A stretch of 62,333 bases of DNA, taken from Campylobacterales bacterium. Lineage in GTDB: Bacteria; Campylobacterota; Campylobacteria; Campylobacterales; JALSKU01. Location of the stretch: positions 1-62,333 of the forward strand of contig JALUBK010000048.1 of NCBI GenBank assembly GCA_027044945.1. The letters are read 5' to 3'. The notes under the pieces are model-generated. The model made no database searches. It saw only the letters and a list, made by a program, of their open reading frames with translations, and was not told the origin of the DNA. A program made the position numbers and the translations under genes. Positions 1 through 9,189 of this stretch are shown here, piece by piece. Numbering within the stretch: the first letter of the stretch is position 1; every line of letters starts with the position of its first letter.

Positions 1-437
1 TCTACACTAAACTTTCTATCATCTTGATATACAAATCCATCACTTCCTGTATTGTATGGAGGGTCAATATAAATCATTTTGATTTTTTCATAATAAGCAT
101 TTGAGAGATGTTTCAAAACTTCTAAATTATCCCCTTTTATTAGAAGATTTTGAGAGTTTTTATTTTCAGCTTTACTATTAAACTCTTCATCTTCTTTTAG
201 AAGAGTTGTCGCTTCATCACTTGCAAGAACTCTTGCATAACTTTTACCAAGCCAATCTAATCCATACGATTCTTTTGAAAAGTCAATCTCACTTTTTGAT
301 AGTTCTTTTTTAAACTTTTTAAAATCAAAATCTCCATTTTTATCAAAACACTGCGGAAAATCCCTTTTTAGTTTTTCTAAATTATCATTTTTAGGTTTTA
401 AATTTTTAGTTACTTGTTTTTTACATGTATTTGACAT
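1..437 (-). CDS. Type III restriction-modification DNA methyltransferase (Mod), N-terminal part, cut by window edge
   Basis: About 145 N-terminal residues are visible, reading leftward off the window. The start is an ATG at 437 preceded by an AAGGAA ribosome-binding site. Residues 125-130 read DPPYNT, the catalytic motif IV of N6-adenine or N4-cytosine methyltransferases of the beta class, followed by GSDGFVYQDD, which is typical of type III Mod subunits. The preceding stretch NLLIKGDNLEVLKHL is the usual lead-in. Mod gives sequence specificity and methylates adenine in a Mod-Res complex. The gene starts 15 bp after recN on the same strand, an unusual place for a restriction gene and possibly an acquired one. 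The res subunit, if present, lies outside the window. The family call is strong; the completeness of the system is unknown. Confidence 0.85.
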   Translation of the reverse strand, partial: MSNTCKKQVTKNLKPKNDNLEKLKRDFPQCFDKNGDFDFKKFKKELSKSEIDFSKESYGLDWLGKSYARVLASDEATTLLKEDEEFNSKAENKNSQNLLIKGDNLEVLKHLSNAYYEKIKMIYIDPPYNTGSDGFVYQDDRKFSV

Positions 438-452
438 AAATATTCCTTGTGT

Positions 453-1988
453 TTATTTTTCTAGTAAACTTTTTGCAAATTTTATAGCTTCTTCTCCTAT
501 TTTTTCTCCGCTAATCATTCTAGCCAACTCTTTTACTCTTTCATCAAAAGCTTCAAGTTTTCTAACTTTGCTTTCTTTATTGTCTTTATAAACCAAAAAG
601 TGCATATCTGCTTTTGAAGTCAATTGAGGCTGATGCGATATTGCAAATATTTGATAATTTTTTGATAATTTTCTAAGCACTGTTGCTATACTCATTGATT
701 CTTTACCGCTTAAATTTGCATCAACTTCATCAAGTATCAAAATACCATTTGTATTTATATTCAATTCATCATTAAAACTACTCAAAAAAGCAAGTCTTAC
801 TCGATTGAATTCACCAGAACTTATTTTACTTAATTCTACTCCCCATAATTTTATTAAAATTTTATCAATTCCATTTATATCTAAATCTTTTTTCTCTAAA
901 GTTAAGGTAATATTATCAAGATAAAGCATTTTTAAATATTGATTTATTTTATAATTCAATTCTTTTAAAGCCTCTTCTCTTTTTTTGCTTATTTTTAAAG
1001 CTAATTCTTTTGAATTTTTGTCCAATTTTATATATTCTTTTTCAAGTTCTTCTTTTTCAAACTCTAAATTTTCGTATTGTTTTAACTCTTTCTTTTTATT
1101 TTCTAAATATTTTAGAGTTTCTTCAACAGAACCATATCGTTGAATCAAAGAAGATATTTTCTCAATTCTATCTAAAATATTTTCTATTTCACTCTCATCT
1201 AATTCACTAAATTTTTCTATACTGTTTTCAAATTTTGCTCTTAAATCATTTAAGCTTTCATCCAAGAAAGAAGTGTCTTCATCTAATAAAGAAAGTGCTT
1301 CTATAGCATAATTTTCATATTCAAATATATTGTTTGCTTTTTCTATTGCTTCAAGAATTTTTTCTTTTTTTGATAAAGATTTTTTTATTTGCATTAACTC
1401 TTCATATTCACCTATTTTTGGATTTATTTCTTCTATTTTATTTATTTCATACAATATAAAATCTTTTGTTTCTTGAGCTTTTTTTTCTTTTTCTTCTATC
1501 AAATTCAACTTCTTTTCTATTTTTTTAAATTCCAAAAAAGATTCTTTAAATTTTTCTAATAACTCTTGATGCTCACTTGTTTTTTTTATCTCAATAGTAT
1601 CTAAAACTTTTAAAATCCTACTGTTTTCAAACTCTTTATATGATTTTGAAGAAAGATAATCAATAAAATTTGAAGAAATTTCTTTTATATTTTTTTTTGA
1701 AAATTGACTACCATTTATAAAATATCTTGCAGTTTTGTCTTTTGAAAATCTGAAAATATTAATCTCTTCATCATCCAATCCATATTTTTGAAGATTTATA
1801 TCATTATCCAAACTCACTTCAGCTCTTTTTGCATTTATCTCTTTCAGTGCAAAAACTCCTAAAAAAGCATTTAAAAGTATAGATTTTCCAACCCCACTAG
1901 CTCCGCTAAAAAGGATTAAACCATTTTCAAATTCAATATCAACTTCAGAAAAACTTATATAATCTTTTAAATAAAATCTTTCTATCAT
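453..1988 (-). CDS. recN: DNA repair protein RecN (SMC-like ATPase)
   Basis: RecN is a cytoplasmic SMC-like ATPase that acts early in double-strand break repair. The 511-residue product begins with an ATPase head carrying the Walker A motif GASGVGKS near residue 29. It continues through a long charged coiled-coil region (about residues 130-360, very rich in Lys and Glu). It ends with the second half of the head: LSKISSGEFNRVRLAF as signature, ILDEVDANLSG as Walker B, and the switch AISHQPQ. The length is slightly below the usual 520-555. The ATG at 1988 lies 4 bp after the nadK stop, so nadK-recN form an operon; the pairing of NAD kinase with recN is common in bacteria. Confidence 0.95.
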   Translation of the reverse strand: MIERFYLKDYISFSEVDIEFENGLILFSGASGVGKSILLNAFLGVFALKEINAKRAEVSLDNDINLQKYGLDDEEINIFRFSKDKTARYFINGSQFSKKNIKEISSNFIDYLSSKSYKEFENSRILKVLDTIEIKKTSEHQELLEKFKESFLEFKKIEKKLNLIEEKEKKAQETKDFILYEINKIEEINPKIGEYEELMQIKKSLSKKEKILEAIEKANNIFEYENYAIEALSLLDEDTSFLDESLNDLRAKFENSIEKFSELDESEIENILDRIEKISSLIQRYGSVEETLKYLENKKKELKQYENLEFEKEELEKEYIKLDKNSKELALKISKKREEALKELNYKINQYLKMLYLDNITLTLEKKDLDINGIDKILIKLWGVELSKISSGEFNRVRLAFLSSFNDELNINTNGILILDEVDANLSGKESMSIATVLRKLSKNYQIFAISHQPQLTSKADMHFLVYKDNKESKVRKLEAFDERVKELARMISGEKIGEEAIKFAKSLLEK

Positions 1989-1992
1989 TTAT

Positions 1993-2865
1993 TTAGGCTC
2001 CCCAATTTAATTTCTCTTTTAAAACTGAAAAATAGTTTCTATCAAGTCTGTGTATCAATTTTACACCTCTTGGAGCAATGCTAAGTTCAATGCTATCATA
2101 ATCTTGTAATGTATAATTTTCTTGTCCATCTAAAGATATAAGCACATCGTCTTCGCTTTTTATTTTTACTTTAAAATCAACTGGTAAAATAAGAGGTCTT
2201 TGAGTCAATGAATGAGAACAAAGAGGAGTAAGAATCAATGCTTCAGTAAGAGGGAAAACTACAGGTCCACCACTAGATAAATTATATGCGGTAGAGCCTG
2301 TAGGAGTTGAGATAATCAATCCATCTCCATAATAACTGTTAAATAAATCTTCATCTATAAAAGCATCTATTTTTATCATGCATCCTGTCATTTTTCTTGA
2401 AAATACTGCATCATTGAAGGCTATAGCATTTTTTACCGATTCTTTGGAATTAAATTTTACATCCAAAACCATTCTGTTATCTATTCTATATTCATTTTTA
2501 AAAAGTTTATCTAAAAAATTTTCTATTTCATTATAGTTTATATCTGTCAAAAAACCAAGTTTTCCAGCATTGATTGCCAAAATGGGCTTATTGTATTTAT
2601 AACTTCTTCTACTTACAGAAATAAGAGTCCCATCTCCTCCTACACAAATAATAACATCGCTTTTTTTACACATTTCATCAAAATCAATACCTTCTAAATT
2701 TAAAAGAATTGCACTTTTATTTTCAATAATTAATTCTATTTTATTTTCATCAAGCTTTTTTTTAATTTTTTCATAATATGGATAAAGATTGTAACTATTT
2801 GGTCTTAGCACTAAACCCATTTTTTTAATTTTTTTAATTTTTTCATCCATATTTACAATTTGCAC
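1993..2865 (-). CDS. nadK: NAD kinase
   Basis: NAD kinase makes NADP+ from NAD+ using ATP or polyphosphate. The 290-residue product has the diagnostic GGDGT motif (CVGGDGTLISVSR, about residue 75), the NE/D-type substrate motif (AFNDAVFSRK) and the glycine-rich ISTPTGSTAYNLSSGG loop. The chosen start is a GTG at 2865 with GGAAG six bases upstream; a shorter version starting at the ATG five codons later is also possible. It is the first gene of a nadK-recN-mod run and is divergent from the PAS protein at 2927. Confidence 0.95.
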   Translation of the reverse strand: MQIVNMDEKIKKIKKMGLVLRPNSYNLYPYYEKIKKKLDENKIELIIENKSAILLNLEGIDFDEMCKKSDVIICVGGDGTLISVSRRSYKYNKPILAINAGKLGFLTDINYNEIENFLDKLFKNEYRIDNRMVLDVKFNSKESVKNAIAFNDAVFSRKMTGCMIKIDAFIDEDLFNSYYGDGLIISTPTGSTAYNLSSGGPVVFPLTEALILTPLCSHSLTQRPLILPVDFKVKIKSEDDVLISLDGQENYTLQDYDSIELSIAPRGVKLIHRLDRNYFSVLKEKLNWGA

Positions 2866-2894
2866 TTTTTACTTCCTATTAAAAAATATTATAG

Positions 2895-2900
2895 TATAAT
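2895..2900 (+). promoter_or_regulatory. Predicted -10 element of PAS-protein promoter
   Basis: TATAAT lies 26 bp upstream of the ATG at 2927, in the short divergent gap between nadK and the PAS gene. No clear -35 is visible, as is usual for sigma70 promoters of Campylobacterota. Confidence 0.5.
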
Positions 2901-2926
2901 ACCCAAATTTTTTTGAAGGAATGTTT

Positions 2927-3466
2927 ATGAGCAAAAAAAGATTAAGTAAGCTAGATGCACCAAAAATTTTAAAAAATGATGAAAGAATTATGAATGAAAA
3001 TGATTTTATTGTTTCAAAAACTGATACAAAAGGTTTTATAACTTACTGCAACCAAATATTTATGGATATGTGTTTATATAGTGATGAGGAGCTTATTGGA
3101 GCTAATCATAATATTATAAGACATCCAGATATGCCTCGTATTGCTTTTAAAGTGTGCTGGGATCTTATACAAAACAAGCAAGAATTTTTTGGATTTGTAA
3201 AAAATTTAAGAAAAGACGGTGGATATTATTGGGTTTTTGCCGACATAACTCCTTCAATTGATTCAAATGGTAATCTAATAGGATATTATTCAGTTAGACG
3301 AAAACCATCAAGAAAAGCTTTAGAAGTAATTATTCCTCTTTATAAACAATTAATTGATGCTGAAAAAAGAGGTGGCATGTCAGCCTCAGAGGCTCTTTTT
3401 GGAGAACTTTTAAAGAAAAACAACACTACATATAATGAGCTTGTAACATCGTTACAAAATATGTAA
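2927..3466 (+). CDS. PAS-domain signal-transduction protein, Aer/CetB-like
   Basis: This 179-residue soluble protein carries one PAS domain (about residues 25-130). The stretches TDTKGFITYCNQIF, NHNIIRHPDMP and KDGGYYWVFADITP match the PAS family found in Aer and in the split energy-taxis proteins CetB/CetC of Campylobacter. Those proteins bind FAD and pass redox information to a separate membrane receptor. There is no transmembrane segment, HAMP or MCP domain here, so a partner would be needed. An ATG six bases further upstream abuts the AGGA directly; the ATG at 2927 has a normal six-base spacing and is preferred. The redox-taxis role is inferred from the family, not seen. Confidence 0.75.
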   Translation: MSKKRLSKLDAPKILKNDERIMNENDFIVSKTDTKGFITYCNQIFMDMCLYSDEELIGANHNIIRHPDMPRIAFKVCWDLIQNKQEFFGFVKNLRKDGGYYWVFADITPSIDSNGNLIGYYSVRRKPSRKALEVIIPLYKQLIDAEKRGGMSASEALFGELLKKNNTTYNELVTSLQNM

Positions 3467-3489
3467 TAAAATATTTAACTTATTTTAGA

Positions 3490-3495
3490 TATAAT
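3490..3495 (+). promoter_or_regulatory. Predicted -10 element of aspS promoter
   Basis: TATAAT 35 bp upstream of the TTG start of aspS, within the 63-bp gap after the PAS gene. Confidence 0.45.
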
Positions 3496-3529
3496 TATTC
3501 TTTCAATTTTGTAAAAATAAGGAAATAGT

Positions 3530-5284
3530 TTGAGAACACATTATAATACTGAAGTTAGTGAAAATGATATAGGTAAAGAGGTTCGACTTTGCGGATGGGT
3601 AAATAGCAGAAGAGATCATGGAGGGGTAATTTTTATAGATTTACGAGACAAAACAGGACTTGTTCAATTAGTTTGTGATCCAAAAGATAATGAAGAAGCT
3701 TGGAAGATTGCTGATAGCATTAGAGATGAATTTGTTTTAATTGCAAGTGGAAAAGTTAGATACAGAGGCGAAGGACTTGAAAACCCAAACCTAAAAACAG
3801 GAAAAATAGAAATAATTGTTCAAAATTTAACAATAGAAAATAAATCTCTTCCTATGCCATTTGATTTGGGAGATGAGAAAGTAAATGAAGAAATAAGATT
3901 AAAATACAGATATTTGGAACTTAGAACTAAAAAAAGTTTAGATATTTTTAAATTAAGAAGCAAAGCTTCAATAGCTGCAAGAAATGCTTTAGACAAACTT
4001 GGTTTTTTAGAAGTTGAAACCCCTATTTTAACAAAATCAACTCCCGAAGGAGCTAGAGATTATTTAGTGCCAAGTCGTGTTCATAATGGTGAATTTTATG
4101 CACTTCCTCAATCTCCACAACTTTTTAAACAACTTTTGATGGTAGGGGGATTTGATAAATATTTTCAAATTGCAAAATGTTTTAGAGATGAAGATTTAAG
4201 AGCAGACAGACAACCAGAATTTACACAAATAGATGTTGAAATGAGCTTTTGTGACCAAGAAGATATCATGAAGGTGGCAGAAAATTTACTTTTTAATATT
4301 TTTAAAGCTTGTCAAAAAGAGATACCAACAAGTTTTGACAGAATAACTTATAACGAAGCTATGGAAAAATATGGTAGCGATAAACCAGATTTAAGATATG
4401 ATTTATCGATGGTTGATGTTATTGATATTTTTGAAAAAAGCTCAAATGAAATTTTTACTTCAATCGCAAAAGATAAAAGAAGAAATAGAATAAAAGCTTT
4501 AAAAGTTCCAAATGGAGATAATATTTTTTCAAAAAGACAAATGAAAGGTTTTGAAGAATATGTTAGAAAATTTGGAGCAAAAGGACTTGGTTATTTTCAA
4601 ATGAAAGAAGATGGATTAAAAGGACCATTAACCAAATTTTTTACTCAAGAGGATTTGACTGAACTTATTAATATTTGTGATTTAAAAGTAGGCGATGTTG
4701 TATTTTTTGGTGCAGGAGATAAAAAAATAGTTTTGGATTATATGGGAAGATTTAGAATTTATTTAGCAGAAATGATGAATATAATTCCTCAAGATGTTTT
4801 TAAATTTATATGGGTAGTTGATTTTCCAATGTTTGAAGTAGAAGAAGGAAAAGTTAAAGCACTTCATCACCCTTTTACAATGCCAAAAGACTTCAATCAA
4901 GACATAGAAGATATTAGCTCTATTGCTTATGATATAGTTTTAAATGGAGTTGAATTGGGAGGCGGAAGCATAAGAATTCATAAAGAAGAAATTCAAAATA
5001 AAATTTTTAAATTACTTGGTATTTCAGACGAAGAAGCAAATCAAAAATTTGGATTTTTGCTTGAAGCTTTAAAATTTGGAGCACCTCCTCATGGCGGATT
5101 TGCTATTGGATTTGACAGACTAATTATGTTATTGAGTAAAAGCGAGAGTATAAGAGATGTTATCGCTTTTCCAAAAACACAAAAAGCACAATGTTTGCTC
5201 ACAAATGCACCTAGTGAAGTTGATAATGAACAATTAAAAGAGTTGGGACTTAGAGTAAGAAAAATTACAACTACAGAACAATAA
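3530..5284 (+). CDS. aspS: Aspartyl-tRNA synthetase, bacterial type
   Basis: This enzyme charges tRNA with aspartate; many relatives in this phylum also charge tRNA-Asn and rely on GatCAB. The 584 residues have the OB anticodon-binding domain first ([19 protein letters not shown]), then class II catalytic motifs. Motif 2 is visible as [20 protein letters not shown] and motif 3 as [13 protein letters not shown], with the bacterial GAD insertion between them (about residues 280-400). The start is TTG at 3530 after AAGGAA; no better ATG exists nearby. It is followed after 12 bp by adk. Discriminating versus non-discriminating specificity cannot be read confidently here. Confidence 0.95.
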   Translation: MRTHYNTEVSENDIGKEVRLCGWVNSRRDHGGVIFIDLRDKTGLVQLVCDPKDNEEAWKIADSIRDEFVLIASGKVRYRGEGLENPNLKTGKIEIIVQNLTIENKSLPMPFDLGDEKVNEEIRLKYRYLELRTKKSLDIFKLRSKASIAARNALDKLGFLEVETPILTKSTPEGARDYLVPSRVHNGEFYALPQSPQLFKQLLMVGGFDKYFQIAKCFRDEDLRADRQPEFTQIDVEMSFCDQEDIMKVAENLLFNIFKACQKEIPTSFDRITYNEAMEKYGSDKPDLRYDLSMVDVIDIFEKSSNEIFTSIAKDKRRNRIKALKVPNGDNIFSKRQMKGFEEYVRKFGAKGLGYFQMKEDGLKGPLTKFFTQEDLTELINICDLKVGDVVFFGAGDKKIVLDYMGRFRIYLAEMMNIIPQDVFKFIWVVDFPMFEVEEGKVKALHHPFTMPKDFNQDIEDISSIAYDIVLNGVELGGGSIRIHKEEIQNKIFKLLGISDEEANQKFGFLLEALKFGAPPHGGFAIGFDRLIMLLSKSESIRDVIAFPKTQKAQCLLTNAPSEVDNEQLKELGLRVRKITTTEQ

Positions 5285-5296
5285 AAGGATAAAAAA

Positions 5297-5875
5297 ATGA
5301 AAAAGTTATTTTTAATTATTGGAGCACCAGGAAGCGGTAAAACAACAGATGCACAAATTATAGCAGAACACAATAGTGAAACTATTGCTCATTATTCAAC
5401 CGGAGATTTACTAAGAGCAGAAATTGCAAGCAAAAGCGAACTTGGAAAAACAATAGAAGGATATACTTCAAAAGGTAATCTTGTTCCTTTAAACATAGTT
5501 ATAAATACTATTGTCAATGCTATAAAAAATTCAAATAAAAATATAATTTTGATCGATGGATTCCCAAGAAGTGTAGAACAAATGAGAGAACTTGATAAAA
5601 TTTTACAACAAGAAAACAATATAAAACTTACTTCGGTCATAGAAGTTGAAGTTAGTGAAAAAGTTGCAAGAGATAGAGTTTTGGGGCGAGGTAGAGGAGA
5701 TGATGATAATGAAGAAGTATTTAATAATAGAATAAAAGTTTTTACTGATCCTCTAAAAGAGATACAAGATTTTTATAATAAAAAAAATCTTCTCAAAAAA
5801 ATTAATGGCGAGAGAACAATAGAAGAAATTGTTAGTGAAATGGAAAAATATATAAAAGGATTGGCAGGTTTATAA
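5297..5875 (+). CDS. adk: Adenylate kinase, short form
   Basis: Adenylate kinase interconverts ATP + AMP with 2 ADP. The 192-residue product carries the P-loop GAPGSGKT at residues 9-16, the AMP-binding region [12 protein letters not shown], the motif LIDGFPRS and the LID-proximal arginines [19 protein letters not shown]. The LID is short and has no Cys4 zinc site. An AAGGA site precedes the ATG. The stop overlaps the start of the next gene by one base (TAATG), indicating translational coupling. Confidence 0.95.
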   Translation: MKKLFLIIGAPGSGKTTDAQIIAEHNSETIAHYSTGDLLRAEIASKSELGKTIEGYTSKGNLVPLNIVINTIVNAIKNSNKNIILIDGFPRSVEQMRELDKILQQENNIKLTSVIEVEVSEKVARDRVLGRGRGDDDNEEVFNNRIKVFTDPLKEIQDFYNKKNLLKKINGERTIEEIVSEMEKYIKGLAGL

Positions 5876-6621
5876 TGATAAAAAATCCTGTTTTTTATAG
5901 TGTTATTATTGGCACTGAAATACTCAATGGAAGAAGAGAAGATAAACATTTTGAATTTATAAAAAATGAATTAATAAAAAGAGGTTGGGAACAAAAAGCA
6001 TGTTTTACCATCAAAGATGATCCTCTTTTTATGGAAAATGTTTTCAACCTTGTAAAAAATGATCCGAATTCAGTTATGTTTAGTTTTGGAGGGATTGGTG
6101 GCACTCCTGATGATTATACAAGACAAACTGCAGCAAAAGTTTTTAGAAACAATAAGATAGAACAAAATCAAGAAGCTTTGAAACTTATCATTAATCAATT
6201 TGGCCAATCTGCTTATCCCCACAGAGTTAATATGGCAAATCTTCCAAAAAATGCTTTACTTTTAGAAAATATTGTAAATAAAGTTCCGGGTTTTGGGATA
6301 GATGAAAGATTTTTCTTTGTTCCTGGTTTTCCGGAAATGGCTCATCACATGGTGATTGAAGCATTAGATAAATTTTATCCTAAAAATTACAAAAAATATT
6401 TTTGTAATTTTGTTGTATTTGCAGGTGAGAATGAGCTTATAGACACTATGAAAGAACTTCCTTTAGATTTAGAATTTTCTTCATTGCCAAAATTTGTTGG
6501 CGATAAAAGAAAAGTAGAAATTTATATAGCTGACAAAGATAAAAAAAGAGTAGATACTTGGTGTAATTTTTTTAAAGATGAAATTACGAAAAAAAATATT
6601 AAATTTAAAGTGCTTTGTTAG
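5875..6621 (+). CDS. CinA N-terminal-like molybdopterin-binding-domain protein
   Basis: The 248-residue product resembles the N-terminal MoCF-biosynthesis domain of CinA: IGTEILNGRREDKHFEF at the start and FSFGGIGGTPDDYTRQ around residue 70, matching the GG-GPT-DD motif of the family. The C-terminal nicotinamide-nucleotide amidase domain of full CinA is absent. Single-domain forms are common in this phylum; their reaction is not established, with a nucleotide pyrophosphatase role as one possibility. It overlaps the adk stop by one base and ends in a terminator shared with metE. Confidence 0.8.
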   Translation: MIKNPVFYSVIIGTEILNGRREDKHFEFIKNELIKRGWEQKACFTIKDDPLFMENVFNLVKNDPNSVMFSFGGIGGTPDDYTRQTAAKVFRNNKIEQNQEALKLIINQFGQSAYPHRVNMANLPKNALLLENIVNKVPGFGIDERFFFVPGFPEMAHHMVIEALDKFYPKNYKKYFCNFVVFAGENELIDTMKELPLDLEFSSLPKFVGDKRKVEIYIADKDKKRVDTWCNFFKDEITKKNIKFKVLC

Positions 6622-6643
6622 CCGAAGAAAAATCTTCGGCTAA
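6618..6643. terminator. Bidirectional rho-independent terminator between cinA-like gene and metE
   Basis: A perfect 11-bp stem (TTAGCCGAAGA paired with TCTTCGGCTAA) with a four-base loop, flanked by TTTT on the right. The stem contains the stop codon of the plus-strand gene and touches the metE stop on the other strand, so it serves both convergent genes. Confidence 0.9.
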
Positions 6644-6645
6644 TT

Positions 6646-8913
6646 TTATCTAAAGCTTTTAACAGCTTCCACCATATTTTTAAGACTTGGCTTAACTTCT
6701 TCCCATTTTCTGGTTTTTAGACCACAATCAGGATTGATCCAAAGTTGCTCTTTTGGCAAAACTTCCAAAAGTTTTGAAATTTGTTCTTTTATCTCTTTTA
6801 CAGTTGGAATTCTAGGAGAATGAATATCATAAACTCCAGGACCTATCTCTTTTTTATACCCTACTTTCTTAAAAACTTGAAGCAATCTATTACCACTTCG
6901 TGAAGTTTCTATAGTTATTACATCGGCATCCAATGCTTCAATAGTTTCTATAATATCATTAAAATCACTATAACACATATGTGTATGTATTTGTGTTTTT
7001 GCTTCCGCAACAGAAGTAGAAATTTTAAAACTCTCAACAGCCCATTTTTCATAAATTATTCTTTTTGCTTTTCTCAAAGGATATCCCTCTTTAAAAGCTG
7101 CTTCGTCAACTTGAATAATTTTTATACCCGCTTTTTGAAGATCGTTTATTTCATCTCCAATAGCAATAGCAATCTGTTTTGCACTTTCGTCTCTTCCTTG
7201 ATCATCTCTTACAAATGACCAATTAAGCATTGTAACAGGTCCTGTCAGCATTCCTTTCATCGGTTTTTTAGTTTTACTAGCAGCATAAGTTATCCAATCA
7301 ACACTCATAGGCTTAGGTCTGCTTACATCTCCAAAAAGCAAAGGAGGTTTAACACATCTACTGCCGTAACTTTGCACCCATCCATTTTTAGAAAATGCGA
7401 AACCATCAAGCATTTCTCCAAAATATTCAACCATATCATTTCTTTCTGGCTCACCATGAACTAAAACATCCAAATCACATTCTTCTTGAAAAGCAACACA
7501 ATCATCAATATATTTTTTTATCTCTTTTGTGTATTCATCAGAAGATATTAAATTGTTTTTAAAATCTCTTCTTACTTTTCTAAGTTCCGAAGTTTGAGGA
7601 AAAGAACCAATAGTTGTTGTAGGTAAAACGGGAAGATTTAATATTTTTTTCTGTATTTCAATCCTTTCTTTATAAGGCAATTCTCTTTCTATAGAAATTA
7701 TATTTTTAATCCTGTTTTTAACTTCATTATTGTGTATTCTTTTAGAACTTTTTCTAAAATGCAATGCTCTTTTATTTTTAGCCAATAACTCTTTATCTTT
7801 TGCATTCAAATCATTTTCATTTTTAAAAAATAAATTTGTTACTAAGTCAAGTTCATCAAGTTTTTCCAATCCAAATGATATCCAATTTTTAATTTCATCA
7901 TCCAATTTATTCTCATATTTAAGAGTATAAGGAACATGCAATAAAGAACAAGAAGTTGAAATTATAATTTTTTCTTTGGAGACAATTTGAGAAATATTTT
8001 TTAAAAAATTGACTTTTTTCTCTATATCGCTTATCCATACATTTCGTCCATCAATCAAACCAGCTATCAAAGTTTTTCCACTTTTTTTAATAGCCTCCAA
8101 GCTTTTAATATTTTCCTCACCATATACAAAATCAACACCCAATGCCCAAATATTTGTATTGACAAGGATATTTGTAGCTTCATTTGAATGTTCAAAATAA
8201 GTTACTACTGCAATTTTGATATTGTTTGAAATATTAGAAAGTCTGTCATAAGCAATTTTTAAAAGGGATAATTCTTTTGAAGTTACATCTTTTGCAAACA
8301 AAGGTTCATCAAATTGAACTGTTATTTCTTCATCAAAATTTGCAATTTCTCTAATAAGCTCTTCATATATTGGCATGATTTTATCAAAAGCATCAAATAC
8401 ATTTTCAAAATCAATTGCTCTTGAAAAAGCAAGATATGTAACTGGTCCTATTAAATTAATTTTTGATTTTATACCACACTCTTTTGCTTCAAAATATTCT
8501 TCTTTTATTTTTGAAATATTAAGTTTATATTTATCTTCTTTTGATAATTCTGGCACAATATAATGATAATTTGTATTTAACCATTTTGTCATGGACATTG
8601 CAGTTATATTTTTAGAACCTCTTGCCATTGCAAAATATCTCGAAAGAGGATCTTCTATATCTCTAAATCTCTTTGGAATAGCACCCAAAGTTATACTCAT
8701 ATCAAGCATATTGTCATATAATGAAAAATCATTACTGCTTATATATGAAATATTTGCTTTTTTTTGATATTCCCAATGTCTTTTTCTTAAACTTGAAGCA
8801 ACTTCTAAAAGTTCTTTCACCCCACTTTTTTTTGCCCAATAGCTCTCTAAAGCTCTTTTTAATTCTCTTTGTTCTCCAATTCTTGGAAAACCTGTTACCC
8901 AATTTTGAGGCAT
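6646..8913 (-). CDS. metE: Cobalamin-independent methionine synthase
   Basis: MetE transfers a methyl group from methyltetrahydropteroyl-triglutamate to homocysteine, the last step of methionine synthesis. The length of 755 residues is the family's usual size. The C-terminal catalytic barrel shows the zinc ligands in VHGEPERNDM, HTHMCYSDF and NPDCGLKTR, plus the family signature IIQVDEAAFKEGYPLR. The N-terminal barrel starts with NWVTGFPRIGEQRELK. The start is an ATG at 8913 after AAGGA. No S-box or other methionine riboswitch is apparent in the short upstream region. Confidence 0.97.
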   Translation of the reverse strand: MPQNWVTGFPRIGEQRELKRALESYWAKKSGVKELLEVASSLRKRHWEYQKKANISYISSNDFSLYDNMLDMSITLGAIPKRFRDIEDPLSRYFAMARGSKNITAMSMTKWLNTNYHYIVPELSKEDKYKLNISKIKEEYFEAKECGIKSKINLIGPVTYLAFSRAIDFENVFDAFDKIMPIYEELIREIANFDEEITVQFDEPLFAKDVTSKELSLLKIAYDRLSNISNNIKIAVVTYFEHSNEATNILVNTNIWALGVDFVYGEENIKSLEAIKKSGKTLIAGLIDGRNVWISDIEKKVNFLKNISQIVSKEKIIISTSCSLLHVPYTLKYENKLDDEIKNWISFGLEKLDELDLVTNLFFKNENDLNAKDKELLAKNKRALHFRKSSKRIHNNEVKNRIKNIISIERELPYKERIEIQKKILNLPVLPTTTIGSFPQTSELRKVRRDFKNNLISSDEYTKEIKKYIDDCVAFQEECDLDVLVHGEPERNDMVEYFGEMLDGFAFSKNGWVQSYGSRCVKPPLLFGDVSRPKPMSVDWITYAASKTKKPMKGMLTGPVTMLNWSFVRDDQGRDESAKQIAIAIGDEINDLQKAGIKIIQVDEAAFKEGYPLRKAKRIIYEKWAVESFKISTSVAEAKTQIHTHMCYSDFNDIIETIEALDADVITIETSRSGNRLLQVFKKVGYKKEIGPGVYDIHSPRIPTVKEIKEQISKLLEVLPKEQLWINPDCGLKTRKWEEVKPSLKNMVEAVKSFR

Positions 8914-8971
8914 AATTATATCCTTTATAATTTTAATTTATTTAAAAAATATTTATTTTGTTAATGAAAAA

Positions 8972-9163
8972 TTATAAAATCGAAGGGGGAGAAATGCCGG
9001 TCAGTCTATAACTATAATTTTCACAATTACAATGTGGTTTTCCAAGATTTTGAGTAAGTCTAAGCACAAGCGAACATTTTCTTTTAAAAATACAATTACA
9101 ATGTAAAGGATTTTTAACATTCAACAATGAAAAAATAGCTTGTATAAATCTTTTTGTCTTCAC
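8972..9163 (-). CDS. Small Cys-rich hypothetical protein (63 aa)
   Basis: A 63-residue ORF sits between truD and metE on the same strand. It begins with GTG preceded by AAGG at seven bases. It contains two HCNC motifs (LHCNC and PHCNC) about 22 residues apart and a further Cys (KCS), which could bind a metal. It is basic and ends SPPSIL. I do not recognise a family. The Cys pattern, the ribosome-binding site and the fact that it fills an otherwise unexplained 276-bp gap support it as real; nothing shows what it does. Confidence 0.5.
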   Translation of the reverse strand: MKTKRFIQAIFSLLNVKNPLHCNCIFKRKCSLVLRLTQNLGKPHCNCENYSYRLTGISPPSIL

Positions 9164-9189
9164 TCTAAAACCTTAAATTTTTATAAATT

